Part shown: one piece after another, positions 53,429 through 63,751 of the stretch
How positions within the stretch are numbered: position 1 is the stretch's first letter
Layout: each line of letters starts with the position of its first letter
Assembly: GCA_907165275.2 (NCBI GenBank)
Contig: CAJRBF020000002.1
Span: 186,001 to 250,000, forward strand
DNA: 64,000 nucleotides
Origin: Zygaena filipendulae
Lineage: Eukaryota > Arthropoda > Insecta > Lepidoptera > Zygaenidae
Direction: 5' to 3'
Position numbers and translations under genes: made by a program
The notes under the pieces: model-generated
Told to the model about the DNA's origin: nothing
The model's database searches: none
What the model saw: only the letters and a program-made list of their open reading frames with translations

Positions 53429-54007
53429 TTATGCAATTCCAGACGCTCCTCCTGCCAGAGCGCCTAGAGCTGATAAACCCGCAAATATTGGGATAAGTGG
53501 TAATATTCCTCCGGTTTTTGGTATTGGTATCACTCGAGGTAATTTGATTTGACGAGCTAGCGGAATCATTCTTTTAGCAGCTGCATAAGACAGGTTTATC
53601 AGCGTTTTACGGTTTTTTGGTTTAAGCTTTTTAACATGTGAACGAATTTTCGTGACAAAATGTTTGAATGATTTAACTCCCCAACCCGATTTTACTTTAG
53701 CTTTCATCGCTTTACTAACCAGCCATGAGACCAATATTTCACCTTTCCCTGCATCCTTTGCTTCTAACCTCTTTTTAGCCATGTCTAACAATTGTAAATC
53801 CGCTTTGTGACGATTAGGTAAATCTGTGTTATTGGCGTGGGCAATATCGTGGTGCATGCAGGCTTCGTCCAACTTGTTAACCCCGCGGTCACCTCTTTGT
53901 AAACGTTTCTGAAGTTTTGTTCCTGGTCCACAGTAATTATACCCAGGTATATGAATCTCAAAAGGTAAGTTATTTATTAAATTGTTAACGAGTCCACCAC
54001 CTTGCAT
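53429..54007 (-). CDS. Phospholipase A2-like Polinton protein
   Basis: 192 residues, ATG at 54,007. Calcium-loop-like 'YNYCGPGTKL' (~residues 24-33) and the catalytic 'DEACMHHDIAH' (~47-57, His-Asp dyad) match the PLA2 domain seen in parvovirus VP1 and in some Mavericks. A basic middle and a hydrophobic Gly/Ala-rich C-terminus (~165-192) suggest membrane interaction. In parvoviruses this domain opens endosomal membranes during entry; the role here is inferred only. Frame intact. Confidence 0.75.
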   Translation of the reverse strand: MQGGGLVNNLINNLPFEIHIPGYNYCGPGTKLQKRLQRGDRGVNKLDEACMHHDIAHANNTDLPNRHKADLQLLDMAKKRLEAKDAGKGEILVSWLVSKAMKAKVKSGWGVKSFKHFVTKIRSHVKKLKPKNRKTLINLSYAAAKRMIPLARQIKLPRVIPIPKTGGILPLIPIFAGLSALGALAGGASGIA

Positions 54008-54060
54008 GACTCGTAGTAAAATGACTAAAGTAACGATACTGTTTATAGTTTTATATCTTC

Positions 54061-55008
54061 TTAACTTAACAATGTGGATTTATCAATCCAGCTGTTTTCA
54101 TCAGGAGGTAACCCTAACCATTTAACGAATATCTTACTCCCTTTCTTTTTCAACACTTTTTCTATTAAATACACATTAGGATAGTTAGTCTTCTGCAGTT
54201 CTTGTTCATAAAAACTTCCTAAAATAGGCTGCTTACGTTGATCTTCAATGTGGTACGTTTGTGGAATGGTATTATTTACTTTCTTTACAGTAAATAATTC
54301 TGTAGACCAATTAGGAGTATATCCCTTTTCAAAACAATTTTTGTATTTACTAATACGAACGCAATCCCCAGCCTTAAATTTAGATTTTTGTGGTACAGAT
54401 GGAAAAGAGTGTAATTTATTAATATTTCTTTTTACGTATGGTTCTATAGTTTTATTAATTTCTGCAGGCTTAAAACCAGTGGTGCGATGTTTTGTGGTGT
54501 TATAAGACTGCATAATATTATTCAAAGTTTTGTCAGACCATTTATAACTCCCAATCAGACTAAAGTGTTTGAACAGTCTTTGCTTTATAGTTTTGATAAG
54601 ACGTTCAACAATTGAAGCTTTTTTTATAGAAAACGTCGAATAATGGGTAATTTTATTCGTCTTCATAAGCTTTTGAAACGAATCGTTGTAGAACTCGTTC
54701 CCCATATCGGTTTGCAAATTGTACGGCCTTCTTTGGCTTCGGATTAAAATATGTTTAAAAGCTTGAGTTACATCAAGTTTTTTCTTTGATTACAACGGTT
54801 CAGCCCAGGCATACTTTGTAAAGCAATCTATTACTATAAGGATATATTTATTGTTGTTGTTATATTTTCGAAGAGATTGCATATCTATCAAATCGGCTTG
54901 CCACAAATCATCGATTCCCTTAAGAAAAACAGGACGTCTTGTAAAGTTTTTTCGAGCGGCTTTGTGGATTTCATTGACTACTTCCTGTTTTGTCATTTTG
55001 TAATGCAC
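54061..55008 (-). pseudogene. Polinton integrase with chromodomain, broken by one stop
   Basis: The N-terminal piece (55,008-54,790) contains the first catalytic Asp in 'WQADLIDMQ' and ends 'YAWAEPL' at a TAA. The same frame continues and contains 'QTDMGNEFYN' (second Asp) and 'SIVERLIKTIK' (Glu). The C-terminus has an SH3-like part ('FKAGDCVRISKYK') and a chromodomain ('VLKKKGSKIFVKWLGLP'). A retrovirus-type integrase that inserts the Polinton. One nonsense codon at ~54,792 inactivates it. Confidence 0.88.
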
Positions 55009-55015
55009 TTTAAAT

Positions 55016-55561
55016 CTAGTTGTCCACCCCGTTCTTGTTAAGTTTCTCTTCCAACTGATTTACTAACCCTAAAGACGTTGCTTTTAAAGTAGACTCATCA
55101 ATTTGAGAACGTAAGCTGTCAATAAGGCCATTGAATTCTTTAAACATCTTGGTGTTTAGTTGGTCTACATACTCCTTGTTAACAGCATCATCTGCTTCTA
55201 CTGGATGTTTGATGCCTCTCAGTCTAGCTGTTTGTAAATCATAATCTCCATTATGAGATCTCAACAAAGCATTGTATGCTTTTAAAGTAGATGTAACGGT
55301 ATTTGTAATGTCAATTATAATTTGTGAACGCATATTTTCAACAAGGTTATTGAATTATTTTATAATCATATCATGTAATTGATCGACATACTCTTTATTA
55401 ACCGCATCGTATGCTTCTATAGGAAATTTGATGCCTCTTAGTCTAGCTGTTTTTAGATCATAATCACCATTTTCAGATTTCATTAACACCTTGTCATTAA
55501 ATGTAAACTCTGAAAAACGTATTCTTTTATGAATATGATGACCAAATTTGTCTATACTCAT
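55016..55561 (-). pseudogene. Polinton protein with duplicated YDL-TARLRGIK motif, broken by one stop
   Basis: Two frames (55,561-55,355 and 55,333-55,016) lie in the same phase, separated by a TAA near 55,355. Both halves contain 'GDYDL-x-TARLRGIK-x-P' and 'DAVNKEYVDQL', so the gene has an internal ~60-codon duplication. The motif recurs in Maverick proteins from memory and resembles fibre/tail-type 'AxxKEYVD' repeats. Function unknown. Confidence 0.6.
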
Positions 55562-55641
55562 ATTTTAAGGTAGGACCTGCTACTTAGGGAGGCTAAATAT
55601 AAAATGAAACTAATCGTTAGTAATGCACATATTTATTTTAT

Positions 55642-56517
55642 TTATGCATTAATGAGTCCACTTTCACGCAATTCTTCTATGATAGAAATGATTTCATTGT
55701 CAAGTCCGGTGTTACCAGCTTCTCGTGATGCTATCAATAGTTTTAATCGTTCCACCAATTCATTAGGATCGTCCCAGTATACTAAGTCGACATCGTTTCG
55801 TATTTTTTTCATTGACGGTAAGCCTTCTCCTTTCGTTTGTTTTATATTAAACAGAGGTCTAATGATTTGGACGTATTTTTGTCCTTTATTACTTTTGATG
55901 GGTTTTTTTGAATCGTAATCTCGACGGTGAGCGTTTGTGTTCATTAACATAGTTTTGTAATTTTTCATGTCGCTATCCGTAATTAATTTTAAATCGATAT
56001 CTTTTTTAAGCAACAATTGTTTTAAGCCAGGAGTGGTAGCGTACTTATGTCCAGCTACAGATATAAATCGATCACCGATCGTTATAGGAGATGAACCTAA
56101 CATAAGTTTTCCTTTTTCTGATCTAACACCAAATACAACATCATCTAACGCCTCTGAAGACACAGACCATGACGAGGTATTTTTATCATCGAGAGTTGTA
56201 TCAATAACGGATGAAACTGAGGGGTCTGTGTCTAAATTAGATTCTGAATTATCTGTATAATAATTATTACTGCTCTCATCCTTGGTGTCTTTAACAGTAC
56301 CGGTGTTATGGTTGGTGTTGCCTTCAGATTTTTCAATCAGCTTTTGTTTTGTTGCTTTTTCATTAGCTTTCGTAAATTGAGCAAGAGGTTCTGTGACCGG
56401 CTTGAACACGGTTTCCAATGCACGTTTATTTTCAATTTCGACATTTCTCATTTTTCGCACCTTTTTCTTAACTGCTTCTGCAGCATCAACAATTCGTCTT
56501 TTTAATGATTTTTCCAT
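55642..56517 (-). CDS. DUF8207-like Polinton protein
   Basis: 291 residues, ATG at 56,517, intact. Basic N-terminal coiled region ('KKKVRKMRNVEIENKR'), an acidic/polar middle, and a C-terminal block 'TPGLKQLLLKKD', 'TNAHRRDYD', 'VYWDDPNELVERLKLL' and 'EAGNTGLDNEIISIIEELR' that I recognise from insect Maverick proteins annotated as DUF8207. Function unknown. Confidence 0.7.
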   Translation of the reverse strand: MEKSLKRRIVDAAEAVKKKVRKMRNVEIENKRALETVFKPVTEPLAQFTKANEKATKQKLIEKSEGNTNHNTGTVKDTKDESSNNYYTDNSESNLDTDPSVSSVIDTTLDDKNTSSWSVSSEALDDVVFGVRSEKGKLMLGSSPITIGDRFISVAGHKYATTPGLKQLLLKKDIDLKLITDSDMKNYKTMLMNTNAHRRDYDSKKPIKSNKGQKYVQIIRPLFNIKQTKGEGLPSMKKIRNDVDLVYWDDPNELVERLKLLIASREAGNTGLDNEIISIIEELRESGLINA

Positions 56518-56612
56518 TATAACCGGACGAGTTGTTAATGATTTAGCATCCGATAACGAATGAAGTTTAAAACATGCGTTCCTCTATTTAAAGGTATTAT
56601 TTATGTTCTTTG

Positions 56613-57138
56613 TTAGTCGAACACCACAAAAGTGTCTAATTTATTTCTATAGCGACCATTATTTTTAGTACAATCCTTGTTTATAACCAAATAATTGTAA
56701 GGATTGATCCAAATCTTTGAACACATTTCGCGAAATTGACCCCACGTCATGTCTGTATTAACGTGCTCATCATAAACATGTTTCATATTGGTTTCATCTT
56801 GTTTAAAAAGTATAATTAAATTCGCGTTATCTCTCACTAACTGTTTAGGGATTTTACTATATGTTTGGTTGAGATAAAAACAATCAATATATTTGTGTCT
56901 GCCCATTGCAAAGTAATCTCGTATGTTATTTTGATTTTCACATGCAACGTCGTCAAATACAATCACGGAGTAGGGTTTAGCATCTTGTAGACTTAAAACT
57001 TCATCTTTGTCACGATACTTTTCAAATAAAACATTTGGAACTCGTTCCAAAACCTTTTCTAAAGACATATATTTTGGTTGTTGTAATGTTTTAGAATAAA
57101 CATACACATTTCGATAATGTAACCCGTAATTAATTATT
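56613..57138 (-). pseudogene. Polinton packaging ATPase, C-terminal part
   Basis: 'NVYVYSKT', Walker B 'SVIVFDDVA', the arginine-bearing 'AMGRHKYIDCFYLNQTYSK', and 'IILFKQDETN'. FtsK/HerA-type genome-packaging ATPase. Open upstream to ~57,138, where LINE 3 begins. The Walker A half is at 60,827-61,002. Confidence 0.88.
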
Positions 57139-57159
57139 TTTGTTCAAAATAGGGGAAAT

Positions 57160-57666
57160 GTGGGCAAAAAAGACCTTATTAAATATTGTAATTATTTGTT
57201 AAGTTCCAACTTAAAAAAGGTAATTTTGTTTACATTCCCATACTCTAGGACGTTGCCAGAAGCAGAAAATAATATTAGATATAAGCTTAATGAATATCTA
57301 TACACTATTTCAAAATACAAGGATAAGTTCCATATAATTGACACTAACACTTTTGTTAGTAATAAATATCATTATTTGACAAAAGGTAGTTATTACCTTT
57401 CTCATAGTTTTAAGCGACAGGTAGCAGTTGCGCTATCATATTATTTTGAAATCTTAGCCAAGAACTTGCCTAGTAATTATTCTGCTTCTATTGAGCAGCT
57501 ATATGACATTGGTAACAATGACATTATGAATATTAATAATTTTGACATACAATTAACTACTAACAATTTTGACATACAAAATGATAATTTATTGACATAT
57601 AATTCTGACATACAATATGATGATAATTTATTGACATCACAATTAATTCAAAATAATTTAAATTAA
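57160..57666 (+). pseudogene. LINE 3 ORF1, C-terminal part (SGNH/esterase-like)
   Basis: 'KKVILFTFPYSR', 'FHIIDTN' and 'LSHSFKRQVAVAL' correspond to the C-terminal part of the esterase-type domain in many CR1-like ORF1 proteins. The N-terminus is missing because of 5' truncation near 57,139. The last 50 residues are Asn/Asp-rich with a repeated 'NNFDIQ' motif. Confidence 0.6.
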
Positions 57667-57683
57667 ATAATAAGACAATAGAG

Positions 57684-60614
57684 ATGACCTCTGGCACTAA
57701 TATAATTAAGTTATCTGACATGACAAATGATTATTATTGTTTGAAAGGGAGTCCAAAGAAAAAGCATACTTCAAATGTTCATTGTATTAACCTGGTGCAT
57801 CAAAATATATATTGTTTGACAGCAGGCAAGCAGCTGGAGCTGGAATTATTCATGAATTCGGAGAGTATTAGTATTATGTGTATCACAGAACACTGGTTAA
57901 GGGGGCATCAGCTCATGTTTAATTTCAGTAATCACAGGGTCGGTAGCTCATTCTGCAGAGTGAATGCAATACATGGGGGGTCGTTAATTTTTATAAATAG
58001 AAACCTTAAATTTAAAGAAAGGAAGGATATTGTATCTCTCTCTGTAGAATGTGTAATTGAGCTTGCCTGTGTACAATTAGAGCAATTCATTGTTGTTTGT
58101 GTATATAGACCTCCTTCTGGCGATTACTCCTATTTTTCAGAAATTATGGATGTTGTTTTGTGCAAGTTAAGTAATACTGGTAAGAAGTTGTTTGTTTGTG
58201 GAGATTTTAATATTAACATTCTAGAAAAAACACCCTTGTCTTGTAATATTCTAAATTTATTCAAATCTCACAATCTTTTACATTTATTTATGGAGCCTAC
58301 TAGGATATGCACTACTACGTCAACCTGTTTGGATAATATTTATAGTGATGTAGTTCCCAAACACAAGAATATTATTAACAAATTAGACTCTGACCACTCC
58401 GGTCAGTTAATAAATTTTGAAATAATAAAAAACCATGTAACTAAAAGGAAAATTAATTATGTACCGGTAACCACTGATCGCTTGGAACGAATGCGGGTAG
58501 AATTGATTAATAACTTATCTTTTACACAGTCAAACTCAGATCCTAATTCCTTATATAATTCTTTCTTTCAAACGTTTCACCGTCATTATAACTCAATATT
58601 TAGTTCCAAAGTGATCACAGTTACCAACAGTCCTGTCTTTAGCGAATGGGCAACAGTAGGAATACACAAAAGTAGGCAAGTGTTATATGGGTTATACTAT
58701 GAAAGGCAGTTCAATCATAGTGAAGAGTTTAAAGAGTATGTAAAATCATATTCAAAAATTTTCAAAACAGTTTGCATGTTGTCTAAGTCCCATTTTATTA
58801 GTTCAAAGATCAAAAATAGTAATGATAAAGTTAAAGCCACATGGAAAATAATTAATGAAGAAACTGGTAAAGCTAAATCCGGTGACACTAACTTTAAGCT
58901 ATGTGTTAATGGTAAAATCATTCAGTCAGATTTGGAAGTCGCGAATGAGTTTGAAAGCTTCTTCGCTAAAATACCCGTTTCTTTAACCAGCACTTTAGGC
59001 TCTTCTACCCCCGTTGCAGAGTCACTTCTTAAGGAAAATGTTCCAGAATGTTCTAGTGAATTCAGTTTTAGCCATGTAAGTGTATATGATATCTTCAAGG
59101 TGTTTAAGACAATAAATCTTAAAAAAACAGCTGATCTGTGGGGGATCTCTGTTACTATTATAAGTTCATTAATTGATATTATTGCACTAGATTTAGTTGA
59201 TATATTTAATAAATGTATAGACTGTGGTGTGTTTCCTGACCAAATGAAATATAGTAAAATAACACCATTGTTTAAAGCAGGTAGTACAACAGACCCTACT
59301 AACTTTAGACCAATTTCAGTACTACCCACATTTAGTAAAATATTTGAAAAGCTTATACTTAGCCAACTACTCACATACTTTAATAAAAACGACTTGCTGC
59401 ATCATAAACAGTTCGGTTTTACTCGTGGTCGCTCTACAACTGATGCAGTAATTAAATTAATTGAAAATATATTTGAAGCCTGGGAGGAGTCACGTGATGC
59501 TTATGGAGTGTTTTGTGATTTATCCAAGGCCTTTGATTGTGTTGAGCATACAACTTTGGTCAGGAAACTACAATATTACGGAATACGAGGTGTAGCTTTG
59601 GATCTTCTTACTTCGTACTTGAGTGATAGGATCCAAAGGGTTGATGTCAACGGAAAACGATCACATGGTTCTGCCGTTGTAATGGGAGTACCTCAAGGAT
59701 CTATATTGGGACCATTCCTGTTCCTTGTTTATATAAATGACTTACCTTATCTAGTGAGGGACAACCATGAGATAGTATTGTTTGCAGATGATACATCTTT
59801 AGTGTTTAAGGTTAATAGACAGCAATCGGCTGTAGACGATGTGAACAATGCTCTCTCCAAAATAGTACACTGGTTTAATGCTAATAACTTATTACTAAAC
59901 CGTAATAAAACCAAATGTGTAAGATTTGTGACAAAAAATGTTAAACAAGTAAAAACCAGAGTACTGATCAATAATGAGGATTTGGAAATGGTCGATGAAA
60001 CTGTCTTTCTAGGTATAACATTAGATGCAAAGTTACAATGGGGCCCACATTTAAAAAAGTTATCAGGTAGATTAAGCTCGGCGGCTTATGCTGTTAAGAA
60101 AATCCGTCAACTTACTGATATTAATACCGCGCGTTTAGTTTATTTTAGTTATTTCCACAGCATTATGTCATACGGCATACTGCTGTGGGGTGGTGCCGCG
60201 GATATCGCGTCTATATTCGTGTTGCAGAAGCGAGCTATTCGCGCAATCTATAAGTTAGGCCCTCGAGATTCACTGAGAGCTAAATTCAGCGAGTTTAAAA
60301 TAATGACTGTACATTCTCAGTACATATACGAGAATTTATTATATGTTCACAAAAATTTAGGCAACTTTAAGAAAAACAGTGATTTACATAATCTAAACTT
60401 AAGAAATAAAGATAAACTCGCTGTTCCTAAGACTAGGCTCCATAAAATTTCTAAGTCATTTAAAGGACAATGTATACACTTTTACAACAAACTCCCAAAC
60501 GATGTAATTAATTTGTCAATTAATAAATTCAAGAAACTTATTAAACACAGATTATGCGATAAAGCATATTATAATGTAGTAGACTATTTAAATGATACAG
60601 ACGTTTGGGAATGA
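57684..60614 (+). CDS. LINE 3 ORF2: endonuclease and reverse transcriptase, intact
   Basis: 976 residues, 17 bp after ORF1. Endonuclease motifs: 'VHQNIYCL', 'ITEHWLRG', 'YRPPSG', 'CGDFNINI', 'CLDNIYSD' and 'SDHSGQL'. RT: 'NFRPISVLPTFSKIFEK', 'FCDLSKAFDCV', 'GVPQGSILGPFLF' and catalytic 'LFADDTSLVF' near residue 700, then the thumb ('LGITLDAKLQWGPH', 'LQKRAIRAIYKLG'). No stop or frameshift, so the insertion is young. The copy lacks a promoter and full ORF1, so it is unlikely to be autonomous. Confidence 0.93.
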   Translation: MTSGTNIIKLSDMTNDYYCLKGSPKKKHTSNVHCINLVHQNIYCLTAGKQLELELFMNSESISIMCITEHWLRGHQLMFNFSNHRVGSSFCRVNAIHGGSLIFINRNLKFKERKDIVSLSVECVIELACVQLEQFIVVCVYRPPSGDYSYFSEIMDVVLCKLSNTGKKLFVCGDFNINILEKTPLSCNILNLFKSHNLLHLFMEPTRICTTTSTCLDNIYSDVVPKHKNIINKLDSDHSGQLINFEIIKNHVTKRKINYVPVTTDRLERMRVELINNLSFTQSNSDPNSLYNSFFQTFHRHYNSIFSSKVITVTNSPVFSEWATVGIHKSRQVLYGLYYERQFNHSEEFKEYVKSYSKIFKTVCMLSKSHFISSKIKNSNDKVKATWKIINEETGKAKSGDTNFKLCVNGKIIQSDLEVANEFESFFAKIPVSLTSTLGSSTPVAESLLKENVPECSSEFSFSHVSVYDIFKVFKTINLKKTADLWGISVTIISSLIDIIALDLVDIFNKCIDCGVFPDQMKYSKITPLFKAGSTTDPTNFRPISVLPTFSKIFEKLILSQLLTYFNKNDLLHHKQFGFTRGRSTTDAVIKLIENIFEAWEESRDAYGVFCDLSKAFDCVEHTTLVRKLQYYGIRGVALDLLTSYLSDRIQRVDVNGKRSHGSAVVMGVPQGSILGPFLFLVYINDLPYLVRDNHEIVLFADDTSLVFKVNRQQSAVDDVNNALSKIVHWFNANNLLLNRNKTKCVRFVTKNVKQVKTRVLINNEDLEMVDETVFLGITLDAKLQWGPHLKKLSGRLSSAAYAVKKIRQLTDINTARLVYFSYFHSIMSYGILLWGGAADIASIFVLQKRAIRAIYKLGPRDSLRAKFSEFKIMTVHSQYIYENLLYVHKNLGNFKKNSDLHNLNLRNKDKLAVPKTRLHKISKSFKGQCIHFYNKLPNDVINLSINKFKKLIKHRLCDKAYYNVVDYLNDTDVWE

Positions 60615-60826
60615 ATTGCTCTATCCAATTCCTATTTTTTGTTTTCCTAGTTTATAAGTATGATCATTAAAAGACAGCGCTGCTGAGTTTCTTGTCAGTT
60701 CTTCTCAGCAGAGGACGTATTCCGAACTGACGGTAATTTATAGTTCTAAGAACCTGCTGACGATTACAAGTGATTGTAAACAATCCTAAGTAATAAATAG
60801 CTTTTGAATTTTGAATTTTTTGAATT

Positions 60827-61002
60827 TCGTTTTCGTGCAAAAGTAGTCCAATCATCAAATTTGTTTTCCCACAGCTCGACGGTCCACAAATGATGCATCG
60901 TACAGTGCTAGGTAGAAGCCTTCCATGACGTGACATGGTATTTTTTACTTCGACAAAAACATTATCAATATTTAACGATTGTGACTGTTTAACAAACTTC
61001 AT
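60827..61002 (-). pseudogene. Polinton packaging ATPase, N-terminal part
   Basis: ATG at 61,002. Walker A 'CGPSSCGKTN' is at ~60,860-60,890, then 'LMIGLLLHEN', where LINE 3 interrupts. Apart from the insertion the two halves look uninterrupted. Confidence 0.87.
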
Positions 61003-61382
61003 GATGCACGTGTCAAGTCAATAGTGTGCAATTTCGTTAGTTACATTTATTTTTAAGTCAAAACATGAGAACTACCAGACGTCTAATCGTTTCATGGTAT
61101 GGATTTCGCTGTATTATCATTCCACAGATAAAAATTTTGTAATTGATCTGACAAATGATCGATCTGACAAATGAAGATCTTTTTGATTGTGTGGTCCAGG
61201 GCCTGGACCACTGGAATGATTTTGCGAGCGATAATTGTTTTTGCATGATCGATCCGACAAGTGAATCATTTTGATTGATATATATTGTATGGTCTGGACC
61301 ATCGGAGTGATTTCGCGAGCGAGCACGAGCTCGCTCATTGCGAAAGAACGAAGTGGTCCAGAACATACAATATATACCTACT
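61003..61382. repeat. Segment with ~90-bp diverged repeats and palindromes
   Basis: Two related blocks: 61,158-61,236 ('gatcgatctgacaaatga', 'tggtccagggcctggacca', 'tttgcgagcga') and 61,248-61,325 ('gatcgatccgacaagtga', 'ggtctggaccat', 'ttcgcgagcga'). 'tggtccagggcctggacca' and 'gagcacgagctcgctc' are near-perfect palindromes. Overlapping minus-strand frames of 73-102 codons echo the repeat and are not supported as genes. Whether this is Polinton upstream DNA or a separate element is unclear. Confidence 0.55.
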
Positions 61383-63751
61383 GATCGACGCGAGGGATGT
61401 TATTCTAGGTATTTTATAAGAAAAACTTTGCGGGCAAACCTCCCGAAAGCGTTAAATTTGAAGAAAAGTAAAATTTTTTGCAAAAATTCTCAGAATTTTG
61501 GATAATTCCTGCGCCGAAACGGCCAGGAAGGGTGTCAAAAACGAAGAGGGCGTTAAATAACGCCGGACCAGCAACGAAACACTTATAGAAAACAACCAAA
61601 TAGCTTAAAAAACGAAATTTATAACTCAGTTACTACGCGAATTTTCAAAGTCGATGAAATACCAAAAATTACCAAAATTTTAAAAAATAAATATGCGGAA
61701 ATAACTTTAGGGGTTGCGGACAGACAAAACACAGCGAAAACCAGTTCGAAAACGCCAAAACAGCGACGTAGTTTGTTATTATATTGATATTAATATCGTA
61801 TGTCGCGTCAAACACACGTTTACTTAGGTAACCTCGGGTGCGCGGAGGGGGTAGGTATCGGCGATGACGTAATAAAAATTTGGCGTTTTTTCGCTTCTCC
61901 GCGGTCGGAATCGGGCGCGGAGGGTGTCGATCGACGCGGGGGATGTTATTCTAGGTATTTTATAAGAAAAACTTTGCGGGCAAACCTCCCGAAAGCGTTA
62001 AATTTGAAGAAAAGTAAAATTTTTTGCAAAAATTCTCAGAATTTTGGATAATTCCTGCGCCGAAACGGCCAGGAAGGATGTCAAAAACGAAGAGGGCGTT
62101 AAATAACACCGGACCAGCAACGAAACACTTATAGAAAACAACCAAATAGCTTAAAAAACGAAATTTATAACTCAGTTACTATGCGAATTTTCAAAGTCGA
62201 TGAAATACCAAAAATTACCAAAATTTTAAAAAATAAATATGCGGAAATAACTTTAGTGGTTGCGGACAGACAAAACACAGCGAAAACCAGTTCGAAAACG
62301 CCAAAACAGCGACGTAGTTTCTTATTATATTGATATTAATATCGTATGTCGCGTCAAACACACGTTTACTTAGGTAACCTCGGGTGCGCGGAGGGGGTAG
62401 GTATCGGCGATGACGTAATAAAAATTTGGCGTTTTTTTGCTTCTCCGCGGTCGGAATCGGGCGCGGAGGGTGTCGATCGACGCGGGGGATGTTATTCTAG
62501 GTATTTTATAAGAAAAACTTTGCGGGCAAACCTCCCGAAAGCGTTAAATTTGAAGAAAAGTAAAAATTTTTGCAAAAATTCTCAGAATTTTGGATAATTC
62601 CTGCGCCGAAACGGCCAGGAAGGGTGTCAAAAACGAAGAGGGCGTTAAATAACGCCGGACCAGCAACGAAACACTTATAGAAAACAACAAAATAGCTTAA
62701 AAAACGAAATTTATAACTCAGTTACTATGCGAATTTTCAAAGTCGATGAAATACCAAAAATTACCAAAATTTAAAAAAATAAATATGCGGAAATGACTTT
62801 AGTGGTTGCGGACAGACAAAACACAGCGAAAACCAGTTCGAAAATGCCAAAACAGCGACGTAGTTTCTTATTATATTGATATTAATATCGTATGTCGCGT
62901 CAAACACACGTTTACTTAGGTAACCTCGGGTGCGCGGAGGGGGTAGGTATCGGCGATGACGTAATAAAAATTTGGCGTTTTTTCGCTTCTCCGCGGTCGG
63001 AATCGGGCGCGGAGGGTGTCGATCGACGCGGGGGATGTTATTCTAGGTATTTTATAAGAAAAACTTTGCGGGCAAACCTCCCGAAAGCGTTAAATTTGAA
63101 GAAAAGTAAAAATTTTTGCAAAAATTCTCAGAATTTTGGATAATTCCTGCGCCGAAACGGCCAGGAAGGGTGTCAAAAACGAAGAGGGCGTTAAATAACG
63201 CCGGACCAGCAACGAAACACTTATAGAAAACAACAAAATAGCTTAAAAAACGAAATTTATAACTCAGTTACTATGCGAATTTTCAAAGTCGATGAAATAC
63301 CAAAAATTACCAAAATTTAAAAAAATAAATATGCGGAAATGACTTTAGGGGTTGCGGACAGACAAAACACAGCGAAAACCAGTTCGAAAACGCCAAAACA
63401 GCGACGTAGTTTGTTATTATATTGATATTAATATCGTATGTCGCGTCAAACACACGTTTACTTAGGTAACCTCGGGTGCGCGGAGGGGGTAGGTATCGGC
63501 GATGACGTAATAAAAATTTGGCGTTTTTTCGCTTCTCCGCGGTCGGAATCGGGCGCGGAGGGTGTCGATCGACGCGGGGGATGTTATTCTAGGTATTTTA
63601 TAAGAAAAACTTTGCGGGCAAACCTCCCGAAAGCGTTAAATTTGAAGAAAAGTAAAAATTTTTGCAAAAATTCTCAGAATTTTGGATAATTCCTGCGCCG
63701 AAACGGCCAGGAAGGGTGTCAAAAACGAAGAGGGCGTTAAATAACGCCGGA
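61383..63751. repeat. 546-bp tandem array, about 4.3 copies
   Basis: 'gatcgacgcg' starts units at 61,383, 61,929, 62,475 and 63,021, with a partial fifth from 63,567, spaced exactly 546 bp. Copies differ by only a few bases. Each unit contains an 83-codon plus-strand frame (61,800; 62,346; 62,892; 63,438) and a matching minus-strand frame in the first two copies. Since the units are near-identical, frame conservation says nothing about coding. Satellite-like. Confidence 0.95.

Larger units (their letters stand above)
57139..60826 (+). mobile_element. LINE element 3, 5'-truncated, inserted in the ATPase gene
   Basis: Begins inside ORF1, has a complete ORF2 and a 3' UTR with 'cgctgctgagtttcttg' and 'cagttcttctcagcag', a phrase common to CR1-type insect LINEs, and ends with a repeated 'ttgaatttt' tail. 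Boundaries are good to within ~10 bp; no clear TSD could be separated. Confidence 0.85.
51974..61002 (-). mobile_element. Polinton/Maverick fragment, interrupted by LINE 3
   Basis: Minus-strand genes in map order: small basic protein, minor capsid, protease, PLA2-like, integrase, repeat-bearing protein, DUF8207-like protein, packaging ATPase (split). The combination of adenovirus-type protease, retroviral-type integrase with chromodomain, and FtsK/HerA-type ATPase is diagnostic. DNA polymerase B and major capsid genes are not in the window and neither terminal repeat was found. Several genes carry stops, so this is a decayed copy. Confidence 0.9.

Noticed and set aside
61058..61366. Minus-strand 73-102-codon frames
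   Set aside because: They follow a duplicated palindromic DNA segment, in two competing frames.
61800..63689. Four copies of an 83-codon protein
   Set aside because: Identity follows from near-identical 546-bp repeats; no evidence of coding.
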